From Protaetiibacter mangrovi (GTDB lineage: Bacteria > Actinomycetota > Actinomycetes > Actinomycetales > Microbacteriaceae): 64,000 nucleotides of DNA. The position numbers and the translations under genes were made by a program. Location of the stretch: contig NZ_JANTHX010000005.1 in the NCBI RefSeq assembly GCF_024752305.1, positions 151,050 through 215,049 of the forward strand, read 5' to 3'. Below, in pieces: positions 1 to 9,500 of this stretch (the stretch's first letter is position 1; each line of letters starts with the position of its first letter). A model generated the notes under the pieces. That model made no database searches. It had not been told where the DNA came from and saw only the letters and a program-made list of their open reading frames with translations.

Positions 1-60
1 TGTCGACGGGGGTGCTGTCAGCCATGCCCCCATCCTCCCACCCGACGCCGGGAGCCGCCT

Positions 61-1080
61 CTACGATCCCGGGTCGGGGCGCAGCTGTGCGACGACCGGC
101 CGGTGGTCGGATCCCGAACCGTCGAGCGACTCGATCACGCGGAACCCGATCGGCTGCCAGGCGGACGTGGCGAGCACGTGGTCGATCGGGGAGCCGAGCA
201 ACGGCGGCATGATGGCGGGCCAGGTGCCGAGCGCCGCCGCGCCGACCGCCCGTGCCACGTCGTCGCAGGCGCCGATGCCGGCGTCCGAGCCGAGATGCGC
301 CCAGTGGTCGAGGGTCGAGTTCAGGTCGCCCGCGACCACCACGTCGGCGTCGGCGTCGGCGCAGCGCTCGGCGAGCCAGGCGAGCCCGTCGCGCCAGTTG
401 TCCATCTCGCCCGGGACGGGGGCCACCGGATGCGCCGCGACGATCGTCGGACCGGTGCCGTCGACGGGCACCGCGACGACGCTCGGCAGGGTCGGCGTCG
501 TGCCGGCGTCGTCGTCACGTCGGTACTCGCCGAGCTCGGTGCTGATGAGCAGCACGGTCGAGCGCGCCTTCGAGATCGTGTCGAGCTGTCGGTCGACGAG
601 CTGCATGGGGTGGCCGGCCACCGCGAGGAGCGCCTGCACCGCCACGCCCGCCTCGTGGCTGGTCTCGGGGAGCGCGACGACGTCGGCGCCCTGGTCGATC
701 GCGAGGCCCGCGATCGCGTCGGGCCCGGGGGCGTCGCCGAGCGTGTTCCACGACAGCACGATCAGATCGCCCGACGCCGTCGTCTGGAACGCGCCCCCGC
801 CGACGCCGCGCACCGCGAGCACCCCCGTGGTCACCACGCCGAAGACGAGGAGCAGCACCGCGAGGCCGGCGAGGAAGCGCCGGATCCGGTACAGCAGCAG
901 GGCGAACAGGGTCAGCAGCACGCCGGCGAGCACGGCCACGAGCGCCGCCAGCCCGCGCAGCGAGACGAGCTGGGCCACCCCGAACACCTGCTCGAGCCCG
1001 AACAGCTGGGGCCAGCAGGCGGCGAGGAGCAGGGCGGCGACGGCGAGGGTGACCGCGGCGGCGAGGAGGCGTCCGATCAT
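61..1080 (-). CDS. Membrane-anchored endonuclease/exonuclease/phosphatase family hydrolase
   Basis: 339 aa. Three hydrophobic segments (about residues 4-22, 40-65 and 69-90) anchor an EEP-fold domain. The family signatures are visible in order: SWNT at 110-113, LPET at 137-140 (metal-binding Glu), GDLN at 251-254, SPIDHV near 297-302 and SDHRP at 324-328. Family members cleave phosphodiester bonds in DNA, RNA or inositol phosphates, and the substrate here cannot be told. The catalytic domain follows the third segment and is probably outside the membrane (inference). The ATG at 1080 has a GGAG-type site upstream. The gene is divergent from the PHP gene, with a 55-bp shared promoter region. Confidence 0.85.
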   Translation of the reverse strand: MIGRLLAAAVTLAVAALLLAACWPQLFGLEQVFGVAQLVSLRGLAALVAVLAGVLLTLFALLLYRIRRFLAGLAVLLLVFGVVTTGVLAVRGVGGGAFQTTASGDLIVLSWNTLGDAPGPDAIAGLAIDQGADVVALPETSHEAGVAVQALLAVAGHPMQLVDRQLDTISKARSTVLLISTELGEYRRDDDAGTTPTLPSVVAVPVDGTGPTIVAAHPVAPVPGEMDNWRDGLAWLAERCADADADVVVAGDLNSTLDHWAHLGSDAGIGACDDVARAVGAAALGTWPAIMPPLLGSPIDHVLATSAWQPIGFRVIESLDGSGSDHRPVVAQLRPDPGS

Positions 1081-1135
1081 CGTCTCCGAGCCTAGGCGAC
1101 CGGCGCGGCCGCACCGGGCGTCCTAGCATGAGGGG

Positions 1136-1987
1136 ATGCCCGGTCCGATCGATCTGCACGCCCATTCGAGCGTGTCCGACGGCACCGAGTCGCCGGGGGA
1201 GCTGGTCGCGGCGGGCGTCGTCGCGGGGCTCGGTGCGCTCGCGATCACCGACCACGATTCGACGGCCGGCTGGGATCAGGCGATCGCCGCCGCCGCGGGC
1301 ACCGGGCTCGAACTGGTGCCGGGGATCGAGCTGTCGACCCAGCTAGACTACGCGAGCGTGCACATCCTCGGGTATCTCGTGGACCCCGCCGATGCGGATC
1401 TCGTGGCGGCGACGGCCGCCATCCGCTCCGAGCGCCTGCATCGAGCGGAGTCGATGGTGCGGCGCATCTCGGTCGACTACGCGCTCAGCTGGGACGACGT
1501 GCTCGCCCAGACCACGCCGGGCGCCACGGTCGGGCGCCCGCACATCGCCGATGCGCTCGTCGCGCGGGGGCACGTGCCGGACCGCACCGCCGCGTTCCAG
1601 ACGATCCTGCACTGGCAGGGCGGGTACTACCGCCCGCACGAGGCGCCGCCGCCGGTCGAGGGGGTGCGGCTCATCACGGGCGCGGGCGGCGTGGCCGTGA
1701 TCGCGCATCCGGGCGCCCGCGGACCGCAGCGGGTGCTGTCGGATGCGCGCATGCGGAAGCTGGTCGACGCGGGACTCGCGGGCATCGAGCTCGACCACCG
1801 CGACAACCCGCCCGCCTCCCGCGCGCACTGGTCGGATCTCGCCCGCCGTTTCGGGCTGCTCACGACGGGATCGAGCGACTACCACGGGGCGGGCAAGCCG
1901 AACCGGCTCGCCGAGAACACCACCTCGCCCGAGGTCTACGCGGCGATCGTGGCCCGTGCGACGGGCTCTCGGCCGGTGCGCGGCTGA
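1136..1987 (+). CDS. PHP-domain phosphoesterase (TrpH/RNase AM-like)
   Basis: 283 aa, one PHP domain. Metal ligands are visible in DLHAHS (residues 6-11), TDHD (38-41), a GIELS segment near 65, AHPGARG and SDYHG near the C-terminus. Proteins of this size and motif order are nucleoside 3',5'-bisphosphate phosphatases or 5'-3' exoribonucleases of the TrpH/RNase AM type (family knowledge). That would mean trimming short RNAs or recycling pAp; the exact substrate is inferred. The ATG at 1136 sits directly after GAGGGG. The gene ends 6 bp before the convergent lipoprotein gene. Confidence 0.85.
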   Translation: MPGPIDLHAHSSVSDGTESPGELVAAGVVAGLGALAITDHDSTAGWDQAIAAAAGTGLELVPGIELSTQLDYASVHILGYLVDPADADLVAATAAIRSERLHRAESMVRRISVDYALSWDDVLAQTTPGATVGRPHIADALVARGHVPDRTAAFQTILHWQGGYYRPHEAPPPVEGVRLITGAGGVAVIAHPGARGPQRVLSDARMRKLVDAGLAGIELDHRDNPPASRAHWSDLARRFGLLTTGSSDYHGAGKPNRLAENTTSPEVYAAIVARATGSRPVRG

Positions 1988-1993
1988 GGGGGC

Positions 1994-2650
1994 TCACACG
2001 CCCGGCACGAAGTGCCAGCCGTAGGGCGCCGAGGTGGTGAACACGAGCTCGCTCGGCGAGCAGGTGAAGCCGTAGGTGACCTCGGTCTCGCCCGTGACGA
2101 TGTCGCGCGACCAGGGGAAGACGGGGGGCGAGCCGATCGGCAGGAAGCCGTCGGCCACCGAGCCGTCGGGCAGGGCCGTCGTCGCCTCGTCCACGTGCAC
2201 CTCGGAGGTGGGCACGCGCACCGTGAGCCAGCGGTCGTCGACCACCTCGAACTCGCCCGTCTGCGATTCGGCCTGCACCGAGCGGGGCACGATCGGCCCG
2301 TCGTCGGTCGGGATCGTCGCCGTGAACACGACGCCGTCGGCCGTGAAGACCCAGGAGCTGCTCGCGTCGTCGAACTCCATCGTCGCGGTGCCCTCCGCCG
2401 ACCAGGCGCTCGGGGTGGCGTCGGGTGCGAGCGAGGAGAAGTACTGCAGGTGCTCGTCGAGCAGCCGGTCGAGGTCGAGCGACCACGGCTCGTGGGCGAT
2501 GAGGCAGTCGCGGGCGCCCGCGCCCTCGCCGCCGGCGGAGTCGGGGGCGGGGTCGGCGGTGCCGCCGGAGGGGGCGGTGCATCCGCCGAGGATCAGCGCC
2601 GCGGCGGCGAGCGCGGTCGCGGCGCCTGCGGCGTGGGTTCGGACGGCCAT
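1994..2650 (-). CDS. Lipoprotein of unknown function (copy 1 of a C...W-x-x-D-L-D family)
   Basis: 218 aa. An N-terminal hydrophobic signal ends in the lipobox LGGC, so it is probably a membrane-attached extracytoplasmic lipoprotein. The mature part has a Cys, then a W-S-L-D-L-D segment, a beta-rich middle and a late FTCS motif. The gene next to it (2712-3314) and a third gene at 26297 show the same layout with little overall identity, suggesting a diverged family. I do not recognise a named domain. The ATG at 2650 has GGAG upstream. Confidence 0.75.
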   Translation of the reverse strand: MAVRTHAAGAATALAAAALILGGCTAPSGGTADPAPDSAGGEGAGARDCLIAHEPWSLDLDRLLDEHLQYFSSLAPDATPSAWSAEGTATMEFDDASSSWVFTADGVVFTATIPTDDGPIVPRSVQAESQTGEFEVVDDRWLTVRVPTSEVHVDEATTALPDGSVADGFLPIGSPPVFPWSRDIVTGETEVTYGFTCSPSELVFTTSAPYGWHFVPGV

Positions 2651-2711
2651 GGTCTGCTCCTCGGATCGGTGTCACCCCACCGACGGAGCCCGGGCCCGCC
2701 GAGGTTGACGC

Positions 2712-3314
2712 TCACTCCGGGTAGAGGTTCCAGTTGCTCGGGATCCCGCCGACCGCGTCGACGATCAGGCGGTGCTCGGTGCAGGTGAAGGCGAGCGAGG
2801 CGCCGGCTCCCGCATCCCAGGGGAAGGCGGGTGCGGGCACGGTGACCGCTCCGCTCGTGCCGTCGGCGGCGGTCGCCGTCGCAGCGGAGTCCGCCGCGTC
2901 GACCCGCACGCTCGTGAGCACGAGCATCCCGCCGGAGGGGCTCAGGCGGTAGTCGCCCGAGTACTCACCGGAGACGGTCGTCGACTCACGGCTGCCGTCG
3001 TCGAGGAACAGCTCGTAGGCGACCCGTTCCGCGCTGAAACGCCAGCGCGGGTCGGCCGAACCGGTGAAGCTCAGCCGGGCGCTCCCCGTCACGTCGCCGG
3101 CGCGGACGCCCACCCCCTGGGCCGCGGCATCCCGCCAGGCGTCGTAGGCGGCGTCCAGGTCGACGATCCAGGGGGAGTGCTCGGCGAGGCAGCGGTAGTC
3201 GGAGGCCGCGTCGCGGCCGATCGGGGTCTCCGCGTCGTCGGGGGCGCCGCAACCCGTCAGCACGAGCACGGCGCACGCAGCCGCCGCGACACCGGACGCG
3301 CGGAGGACGCGCAT
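2712..3314 (-). CDS. Lipoprotein of unknown function (copy 2 of the same family)
   Basis: 200 aa. The signal peptide ends in the lipobox LTGC. The mature region carries CLAEHSPW followed by I-V-D-L-D, and a second conserved Cys in FTCTEH near the C-terminus, mirroring its neighbour at 1994-2650. The spacing of the two cysteines suggests a disulfide in the extracytoplasmic domain (inference). The start ATG at 3314 has a strong GGAGG 8 bases upstream. It lies 61 bp upstream of the sibling gene and is probably co-transcribed with it. Confidence 0.75.
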   Translation of the reverse strand: MRVLRASGVAAAACAVLVLTGCGAPDDAETPIGRDAASDYRCLAEHSPWIVDLDAAYDAWRDAAAQGVGVRAGDVTGSARLSFTGSADPRWRFSAERVAYELFLDDGSRESTTVSGEYSGDYRLSPSGGMLVLTSVRVDAADSAATATAADGTSGAVTVPAPAFPWDAGAGASLAFTCTEHRLIVDAVGGIPSNWNLYPE

Positions 3315-3385
3315 GGGCGGACCTCCTCGCGTGCGGCTGAGCTCTCAGTATCGCGAGCCGCGCCGCGCGGGCAAAGCGCGGACGC

Positions 3386-4843
3386 TCAGCCGGCGGGCGG
3401 GGGAGTGGGCGCGCCGCCCGCACTCGAGCCGCTGCGGCGACGGCGCCGGCGCTTCGCGGGCGCCGCGTTGCCGTCGTGGTGCTCGGTGCCCTTGCCGTCG
3501 TGGGTGCCCGCGCCCTCGGCACGCGGGGCGGCCGTCGTGGCGGCGGTGCCGCCGCCCGAGCCTCCGCGGGTGCGGCGACGCGTGCGGCTGCGGCCCTCAC
3601 CGGAGCCGGAGCCGCCCGATGCGGCGCCGTCGCGGGGCGGGCGCGCCGCGACGGGCTTCGGCGGCGCGATCCGCCCCTTGGTGCCCTCGGGGATGTCGAG
3701 ATCGGTGTACAGGTGCGGCGACGACGAGTAGGTCTCGGTGGGCTCCGGGATGCCGAAGTCGAGACCGCGGTTGATGAGGCCCCACTTGTGCATGTCGTCC
3801 CAGTCGACGAAGGTCACGGCGATGCCGGTCTTGCCGGCACGGCCGGTGCGTCCCGCGCGGTGCAGGTAGGTGTCGGGGTCGTCGGGCACGGTGTGGTTGA
3901 TGACGTGGGTGACGTCGTTGACGTCGATACCGCGCGCCGCCACATCCGTCGCGATGAGGATGTCCTTCTTGCCGGCCTTGAACGCCGCCATCGAGCGCTC
4001 GCGCGCATCCTGGCTCATGTCGCCGTGCACGGCGCCCGCGTTGAAGCCGCGGTCGTTGAGCTCTTCGACGAGCTTGGCTGCGGCGCGCTTGGTGCGGGTG
4101 AAGATCACGGTCTTGCCGCGGCCCTCGGCCTGCAGGATGCGCGAGATCACCTCGTCCTTGTCGAGCGCGTGGGCCCGGTAGATGACGTGCTTGATGTTGG
4201 CCTGCGTGAGCCCCTCGTCGGGGTCGTTCGCGCGGATGTGGATCGGCCGGTTCATGAAGCGGCGGGCGAGGGCGACCACGGGGCCGGGCATCGTGGCCGA
4301 GAACAGCATGGTGTGGCGGGCCGGCGGGGTCTGCGCGAACAGCTTCTCGACATCCGGCAGGAAGCCGAGGTCGAGCATCTTGTCGGCCTCGTCGAGCACC
4401 ATCACCTGCACCTCCTTGAGGGAGAGCAGGCGCTGGCCGGCGAGGTCGAGCAGGCGCCCGGGGGTGCCGACGACGATCTGCGCGCCGGCCTTGAGCGCCT
4501 CGACCTGCCCCTCGTAGGCCTTGCCGCCGTAGATGGCGACGACCTGGGTGGGGCGGTTGGAGGAGGCGAGCTCGAGGTCCTCGGCGACCTGCACGCAGAG
4601 CTCGCGGGTCGGCACGACGATGAGCGCCTTCACGCCCGGCTCGGGGTTCTCGCCGAGCGCCTGGATGACCGGCAGGCCGAAGCCGAAGGTCTTGCCGGTG
4701 CCGGTCTTGGCCTGGCCGATGATGTCCTGCTTGGAGAGGCCGAGCGGGATGGTCTGCGTCTGGATCGGGAAGGGATCGACGATGCCCTTCGCCTCGAGCG
4801 CGGCGACGATGTCCTCGTCGATGTTGAGATCGCGGAAAGTCAA
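3386..4843 (-). CDS. DEAD-box ATP-dependent RNA helicase
   Basis: 485 aa. All core motifs are present: a Q motif around Q28, AKTGTGKT (45-52), PTREL (78-82), GTPGR, DEAD (151-154), SAT (182-184), TDVAARGIDV and HRAGRTGRAG. The C-terminal ~85 residues form a basic Arg/Gly-rich tail, typical of RNA-binding extensions in RhlE/CshA-like enzymes. The role is probably RNA unwinding in ribosome assembly or decay (family knowledge). The start appears to be TTG at 4843, preceded by AGG; no ATG or GTG fits the conserved N-terminus. It is divergent from the ferritin-like gene, as Rv3211 is next to Rv3210c in M. tuberculosis (from memory). Confidence 0.95.
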   Translation of the reverse strand: MTFRDLNIDEDIVAALEAKGIVDPFPIQTQTIPLGLSKQDIIGQAKTGTGKTFGFGLPVIQALGENPEPGVKALIVVPTRELCVQVAEDLELASSNRPTQVVAIYGGKAYEGQVEALKAGAQIVVGTPGRLLDLAGQRLLSLKEVQVMVLDEADKMLDLGFLPDVEKLFAQTPPARHTMLFSATMPGPVVALARRFMNRPIHIRANDPDEGLTQANIKHVIYRAHALDKDEVISRILQAEGRGKTVIFTRTKRAAAKLVEELNDRGFNAGAVHGDMSQDARERSMAAFKAGKKDILIATDVAARGIDVNDVTHVINHTVPDDPDTYLHRAGRTGRAGKTGIAVTFVDWDDMHKWGLINRGLDFGIPEPTETYSSSPHLYTDLDIPEGTKGRIAPPKPVAARPPRDGAASGGSGSGEGRSRTRRRTRGGSGGGTAATTAAPRAEGAGTHDGKGTEHHDGNAAPAKRRRRRRSGSSAGGAPTPPPAG

Positions 4844-4902
4844 GGAATACCTGTCTGGGTAGGGGAGGATTCCAGTCTACCGGGCTCGCCTACACTGGGC
4901 CG

Positions 4903-5616
4903 GTGGCCTGGTTCCGTCGTCGCTCGCGTCCGCGCCCGGGGACCCTGCATGTGGCCCCGCGGTCGGAGGCGGTCGCCGTCGCCCGCGTGGAGCTGCGCGA
5001 GCTCGCCCCGTCTCCCGCCCGATTCCTCGGCCAGACCGCGTATCTGACGCTCGTGCTGTTCGAGAACCTCGGGCGCGCCGTCACCACCGCCCCCTCCACC
5101 GACGCCAAGTCGCGCCTCGCGCGTGCCGCAGCCGAGATGCTGCGGATGCACGAGGGCCTCGCGGCGGAGCTCACCCGCCTCGGCGTCGACCCCGCCGTCG
5201 AGATGGAGCCGTTCCGGGTGCCGCTGGACGAGTACCAGCGCCGAACCAAGGGCGCCGACTGGTACGAGATCCTCGTGACCTGCTACCTCACGAACGGCTT
5301 CCTGCTCGACTTCTTCGCGGGCCTCGCCGCCGGGCTGCCGGACGACCTCGACGACCGCTCGGCCGAGCTGCTGCAGAGCCGCGACGGCGAGGACGTGCTC
5401 GTCGAGGAGCTGCGGCTCGCCATCGAGGAGAACCCGCGCCTCGCCTCGCGTCTGGCGATGTGGGGGCGTCGTCTCGTCGGCGACACGATGCTGGTGGCGC
5501 GCCTCGCGATCGAGCAGCATCCGACCGTCTCGGTGGAGGAGCGCGTCGACCCGGTGTTCACCGAGCTCATCGCGGCCCACACCCGCCGCATGGACAAGCT
5601 CGGCCTCACCGCGTAG
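4903..5616 (+). CDS. Ferritin-like fold-containing protein
   Basis: 237 aa, starting at GTG 4903. It is rich in long amphipathic helices. Acidic and His positions such as E-M-L-R-M-H-E-G and D-W-Y-E suggest the four-helix ferritin-like fold seen in tRNA hydroxylase relatives. Actinobacterial homologues are annotated only as ferritin-like and occur beside a DEAD-box helicase, as here, so a role in RNA modification or metal-dependent oxidation is possible but unproven. It has no signal peptide or membrane segment and is transcribed divergently from the helicase across 59 bp. Confidence 0.75.
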   Translation: MAWFRRRSRPRPGTLHVAPRSEAVAVARVELRELAPSPARFLGQTAYLTLVLFENLGRAVTTAPSTDAKSRLARAAAEMLRMHEGLAAELTRLGVDPAVEMEPFRVPLDEYQRRTKGADWYEILVTCYLTNGFLLDFFAGLAAGLPDDLDDRSAELLQSRDGEDVLVEELRLAIEENPRLASRLAMWGRRLVGDTMLVARLAIEQHPTVSVEERVDPVFTELIAAHTRRMDKLGLTA

Positions 5617-5682
5617 CGCTCGCTGCAGCCGCATCCGCGGTCGACGCCGGTCCCGGTCGGGTTCTCGGTCCGGTCTCGTTCT

Positions 5683-5808
5683 CCCAAATCAAGGATCCCG
5701 GCAACCCGAATCAAGGAGTCGGTGTGAGCCGAGTCGACGGGAGTGGCGGATGTCGCCCCAGAGCGAGGCGCGTTCCTTGACTCGGGTTGCGCATCTCCTT
5801 GATTCGGG
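5683..5808. repeat. Two inverted pairs of a 13-bp repeat in a convergent intergenic region
   Basis: Four copies of the 13-mer CCCRARTCAAGGA are visible. Two direct copies are at 5683-5695 and 5705-5717; two reverse-complement copies are at 5774-5786 and 5796-5808. Within each pair the spacing is exactly 22 bp. The arms 5683-5717 and 5774-5808 are inverted repeats matching at about 28 of 35 positions, with 56 bp between them. The element lies between the stops of two convergent genes (5616 and 5897), so it could be a terminator, a REP-like element or a paired protein-binding site. Confidence 0.8.
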
Positions 5809-5896
5809 ATGCCGACGGACTCGAGCGGGATCCGTGCCGACGGGTGGCGGAACCGGCGGGCGACCTCGAGGCGGCCGCCGCGCGGGCGCGCAGCGC

Positions 5897-6193
5897 CTAG
5901 AGGCGGCCGCCTGTGAGGGAGTGCAGCGCGCGGGCGTCGGCGGCGTCGCGGGCTCGCGGCAGCAGCACGGCGACGAGCAGGTCGACGACGATCCCGGCGG
6001 TGATCGAGACGGTCCAGATCCAGCCGCCGTCGAACGGCCAGCCGAACCAGACCAGCACGGCCCAGACGCCCGCGGTCAGCGCCGCCCCCACCGCGGGGAG
6101 CAGGGCGAGGCCGTACGAGCGGCGTCCCGGCACGAGGTAGCGCAGGATCGCGCCGATGCCCGCGCCGATGAAGGTGACGAAGACGATCTCCAC
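5897..6193 (-). CDS. Small three-helix membrane protein
   Basis: 98 aa, GTG start at 6193. Hydrophobic stretches lie at about residues 3-19, 27-50 and 60-80, with a charged C-terminal tail. The first helix is glycine-rich (FIGAGIGAILRYLVPG), resembling the start of CrcB-like fluoride channel subunits or GlsB/YeaQ-type small membrane proteins, but I cannot assign a family. It lies 25 bp downstream of the DUF3107 gene on the same strand, so the two may share a transcript. Confidence 0.7.
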   Translation of the reverse strand: MEIVFVTFIGAGIGAILRYLVPGRRSYGLALLPAVGAALTAGVWAVLVWFGWPFDGGWIWTVSITAGIVVDLLVAVLLPRARDAADARALHSLTGGRL

Positions 6194-6218
6194 GCGAGGA
6201 TCCTATGCGGCCCGGGCG

Positions 6219-6443
6219 CTACGCGACGAAGCCGACGCGACGGGACTCGCCGCCGCCGATCTCGATGTAGGCGAGTGCGGCGACCGGCACGACGTAGAGC
6301 TTGCCCTTGTCGTCGGTGAGGCTCAGGAACTTCGCGTCCGAGTCGAGCGCCGCGGCGACGGTCTTCTCGACCTCTGCGGCGGTCTGCGCGCTCTCGAACG
6401 AGAGCTCGCGGGCGGTGTTGGCGATACCGATGCGAATGTCCAC
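6219..6443 (-). CDS. DUF3107 domain-containing small protein
   Basis: 74 aa, GTG start at 6443. It begins VDIRIGIANTAREL and ends with a Y-I-E-I-G-G segment, matching the actinobacterial DUF3107 family (M. tuberculosis Rv3208A/TB9.4 type, from memory). The fold is probably a small alpha/beta ATP-binding-like domain; the function is unknown. It sits between the helicase/ferritin-like block and adnAB, the same relative place as in mycobacteria, which supports the family assignment. It is divergent from adnA with about 100 bp between. Confidence 0.85.
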   Translation of the reverse strand: MDIRIGIANTARELSFESAQTAAEVEKTVAAALDSDAKFLSLTDDKGKLYVVPVAALAYIEIGGGESRRVGFVA

Positions 6444-6545
6444 GTGTCGAGCGTAGAGGATGCCGGAGGCGGCGTCGGGAGCGTTCACCGTGGGCGGAAA
6501 CCGGCGCCCTGATGCGGTGTCGCAGCGGCCCGATACGGTAGCGGC

Positions 6546-9500
6546 ATGCCCGGTACCCGCTTCGGCGTCGACGCGCCCGCGAGCGACGACGAGGTCGTGC
6601 TCGACACCTCGCAGGCCGCCGTCGTCGCCCTGCCGGACGACGCATCCGCGGCCGTGCTGGGTGCACCCGGCACGGGCAAGACCACGACCCTCGTCGAGCT
6701 CGTCGCCGATCGCGTCGCGCGCGGGTGGCGGCCCGAGCAGCTGCTCGTGCTCGCGCCGTCGCGCGCCTCGGCCGCCCGACTCCGCGACCGGCTGGCGCGC
6801 CGCATCGGCGTGCCCACCGACGGGCCCCTCGCGCGCACCGTCGCGTCGCTCGCCTTCGAGGTGGTGGGGGCTGCGGCGCGCGCCGCGGGGCGCCCCGCAC
6901 CCCGGCTGCTGACCGGCACCGAGCAGGACGCCGACATCGCCGCCTACCTCGCCGGCCACCTCGCCGACGGCACCGGCCCCCGGTGGCCCGATCCGCTCGT
7001 GCCCGAGGTGCGGGGCCTGCGCGGCTTCCGCAGCGAGCTGCGCGAGTTCATGGCTCGCGCGAGCGAGCACGGCGCCGACGCCGCGGGCGTGGCGCGGCTC
7101 GCGCGCGAGGCGGGGCGCCCGGACTGGGCGGCGGCCGCCGAGTTCATGCGCGAGTACGCGGCGCTGCAGGCGCAGAACCGTCCCGACCAGTTCGACGCCG
7201 CCGAGCTCGTGGGGTTCGCGGTGCGCGCCATCCGCGAGGGCGGTGCGGACGACCGCATCTCGGCCCTGCGTCTCGTGCTCGTCGACGATCTGCAGGAGGC
7301 GACGGAGTCGACCATGGCGGTGCTCCGCGCGCTCGCGGAGCGGGGTGTCGCGATCATCGCCTTCGGCGACCCGGACGTCGCCGCCAACGCGTTCCGCGGC
7401 GGCGAGGCGGATGCCGTCGGCCGCTTCTCGGCGGCGCTCGGCCTCGCCGCGGGCGACCGGCTCGTGCTCGGCACCGTGCACCGCGGGGGTGCGCAGCTGC
7501 GCGCCCTCGTCTCGCGCACGGTGGAGCGCATCGGCACCGCGGCCGCGGGTCCGCAGCGTCGAGCCTCCCCGCCGGAGACCGGCGACGCGTCGGCCGACCG
7601 CCCTCCGGTGGCGACCATCCGCGCCACCACCCCCGCCCGGCAGGCGGCGGCGATCGCCCGCGTGCTGCGCGAGGAGCATCTGCTGCACGGCGCGCCGTGG
7701 TCGAGCCTCGTCGTCGTGGTGCGGTCGGGTGCGCAGATCCCGGCGATCGCGCGCGCCCTGTCGCGCGCCGAGGTTCCGACGCGCACGACGGGTCGCGGCA
7801 CCCCGCTGCGCGACGACCCCGCCCCCCGCGCGCTGCTCGCGCTCGTCGAGGTGGGCATCGGCCGACGCGAGCTCGACGCCGAGGTCGCCGCCGAGCTGCT
7901 CACGGGGCCCTACGGCGGCCTCGACCCGCTGGGGCTCCGCCGCCTGCGGCTGGCGCTGCGCCACGAGGAGCTCGCGGGCGGCGGCATCCGGCCGGGTGCG
8001 GAGCTGGTCGTCGACGCCCTCGCCGCTCCCGGCCGCCTCGCGACGATCGAGGGGCGCGCGGCGCGGCGGGCCGCCCGTCTCGCCGAGACCCTCGCCGTGC
8101 TGCGCGACGCCGCGACCACGGCGACCATCGAGGAGCTGCTGTGGACGGCGTGGGAGCGCAGCGGGGTCGCCGAGCGCTGGCGTCGGCAGGCCCTCGGCGC
8201 CGGCATCGAGGCCGCCGAGGCCAATCGCGACCTCGACGGAGTGGTGGCGCTGTTCGCGGCCGCCCAGCGCTTCGTCGAGCAGCGCCCCACCGAGGGGGCG
8301 CTCGAGTTCCTCGAGCACGTGCTCGACTCCGACATCGCCGACGACCTGCTCGCCCCGACCCGTGCCGAGGAGGCCGTGCTCGTCGCGACCCCGTCGGCCC
8401 TCGTGGGGCTCGAGTTCCGCACGGTCGTGGTGGCCGCCCTGCAGGACGGTGCCTGGCCGAACCTGCGGCCGCGGGGCTCGCTGCTCGCTCCGCAGCGCCT
8501 CGTGCGCGCGCTCGAGGGCCGCGACATCGCCGCCATCGACGAGCGCAAGCTCGTGCTCGACGACGAGCTGCGCATGTTCGCGCTCGCGGTGTCGCGCGCC
8601 TCCGAGCGCGTCGTGCTCGCCGCGGTTGACAACGACGACGAGACGGCGAGCGTGCTGTTCTCGCTCGCCCCGGATGCCGAGGAGCTGCTGCGCCCGGGCG
8701 ATCCGACGGCCTCCCGGCTGAGCACCGCACCGCTCACCCTGCGGGGGCTGACGGGCATGCTGCGCCGCGAGCTCGTGGCGCCGCGCGCGCCGCGCGACCG
8801 GGGCGAGGCGGCATCCGTGCTCGCGCGGTTCGCCGAGGCCGGGGTGCCGGGTGCGGATCCCGACGAGTGGCTCGGCATGCGCGAGCCCTCGACCGATCGG
8901 CCCCTGTTCGCCGACGAGCCGGTGCCGGTGTCGCCGTCGCAGCTCGCGAACGTCGAGGAGTCGCCGCTGGACTGGGCGGTGTCGCGACTCGCGGGGGGCG
9001 GCTCGTCGATCGCGATGAGCGTCGGCACGATCGTGCACTGGGCGATGGAGACCGCCGAGTCGCCGGATGTCGAGGCGCTGTGGGCGCAGGTCGAGCGCCG
9101 CTGGCCGGAGCTGCCGTTCGACGCCGCGTGGATCGCCGAGTTCCAACGGCGCGCGACGCTCGCGCTCGTGCGGGCCCTCTCCGAGTACCTGCGCGACTTC
9201 GCGGCCGCCGGCAAGCAGCTCGTCGCGGCGGAGGGGCGCTTCCGCTTCCCCCTGGTCGACGACGTGCTCGTCTCGGGCAGCATCGACCGCGTCGAGCTCG
9301 CCCCCACGGGCGAGGTGGTCATCGTCGACCTCAAGACGGGGAGCCCCGAGACGAAGCAGGCCGTCATCGACGTGCACCCGCAGCTCGCCACCTACCAGCT
9401 CGCCTACCGTGAGGGGGTGCTCGACGCGTTCCTGGCGCCGCACGGCCCGCACCGGGCGGGGGGCGCGAAGCTCGTGTTCGTCAAGCAGGGCGTGAACGGC

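Noticed and set aside
1-60. Possible gene fragment at the left edge
   Set aside because: The 60 bases show no conserved motif or recognisable coding signal; nothing can be supported.
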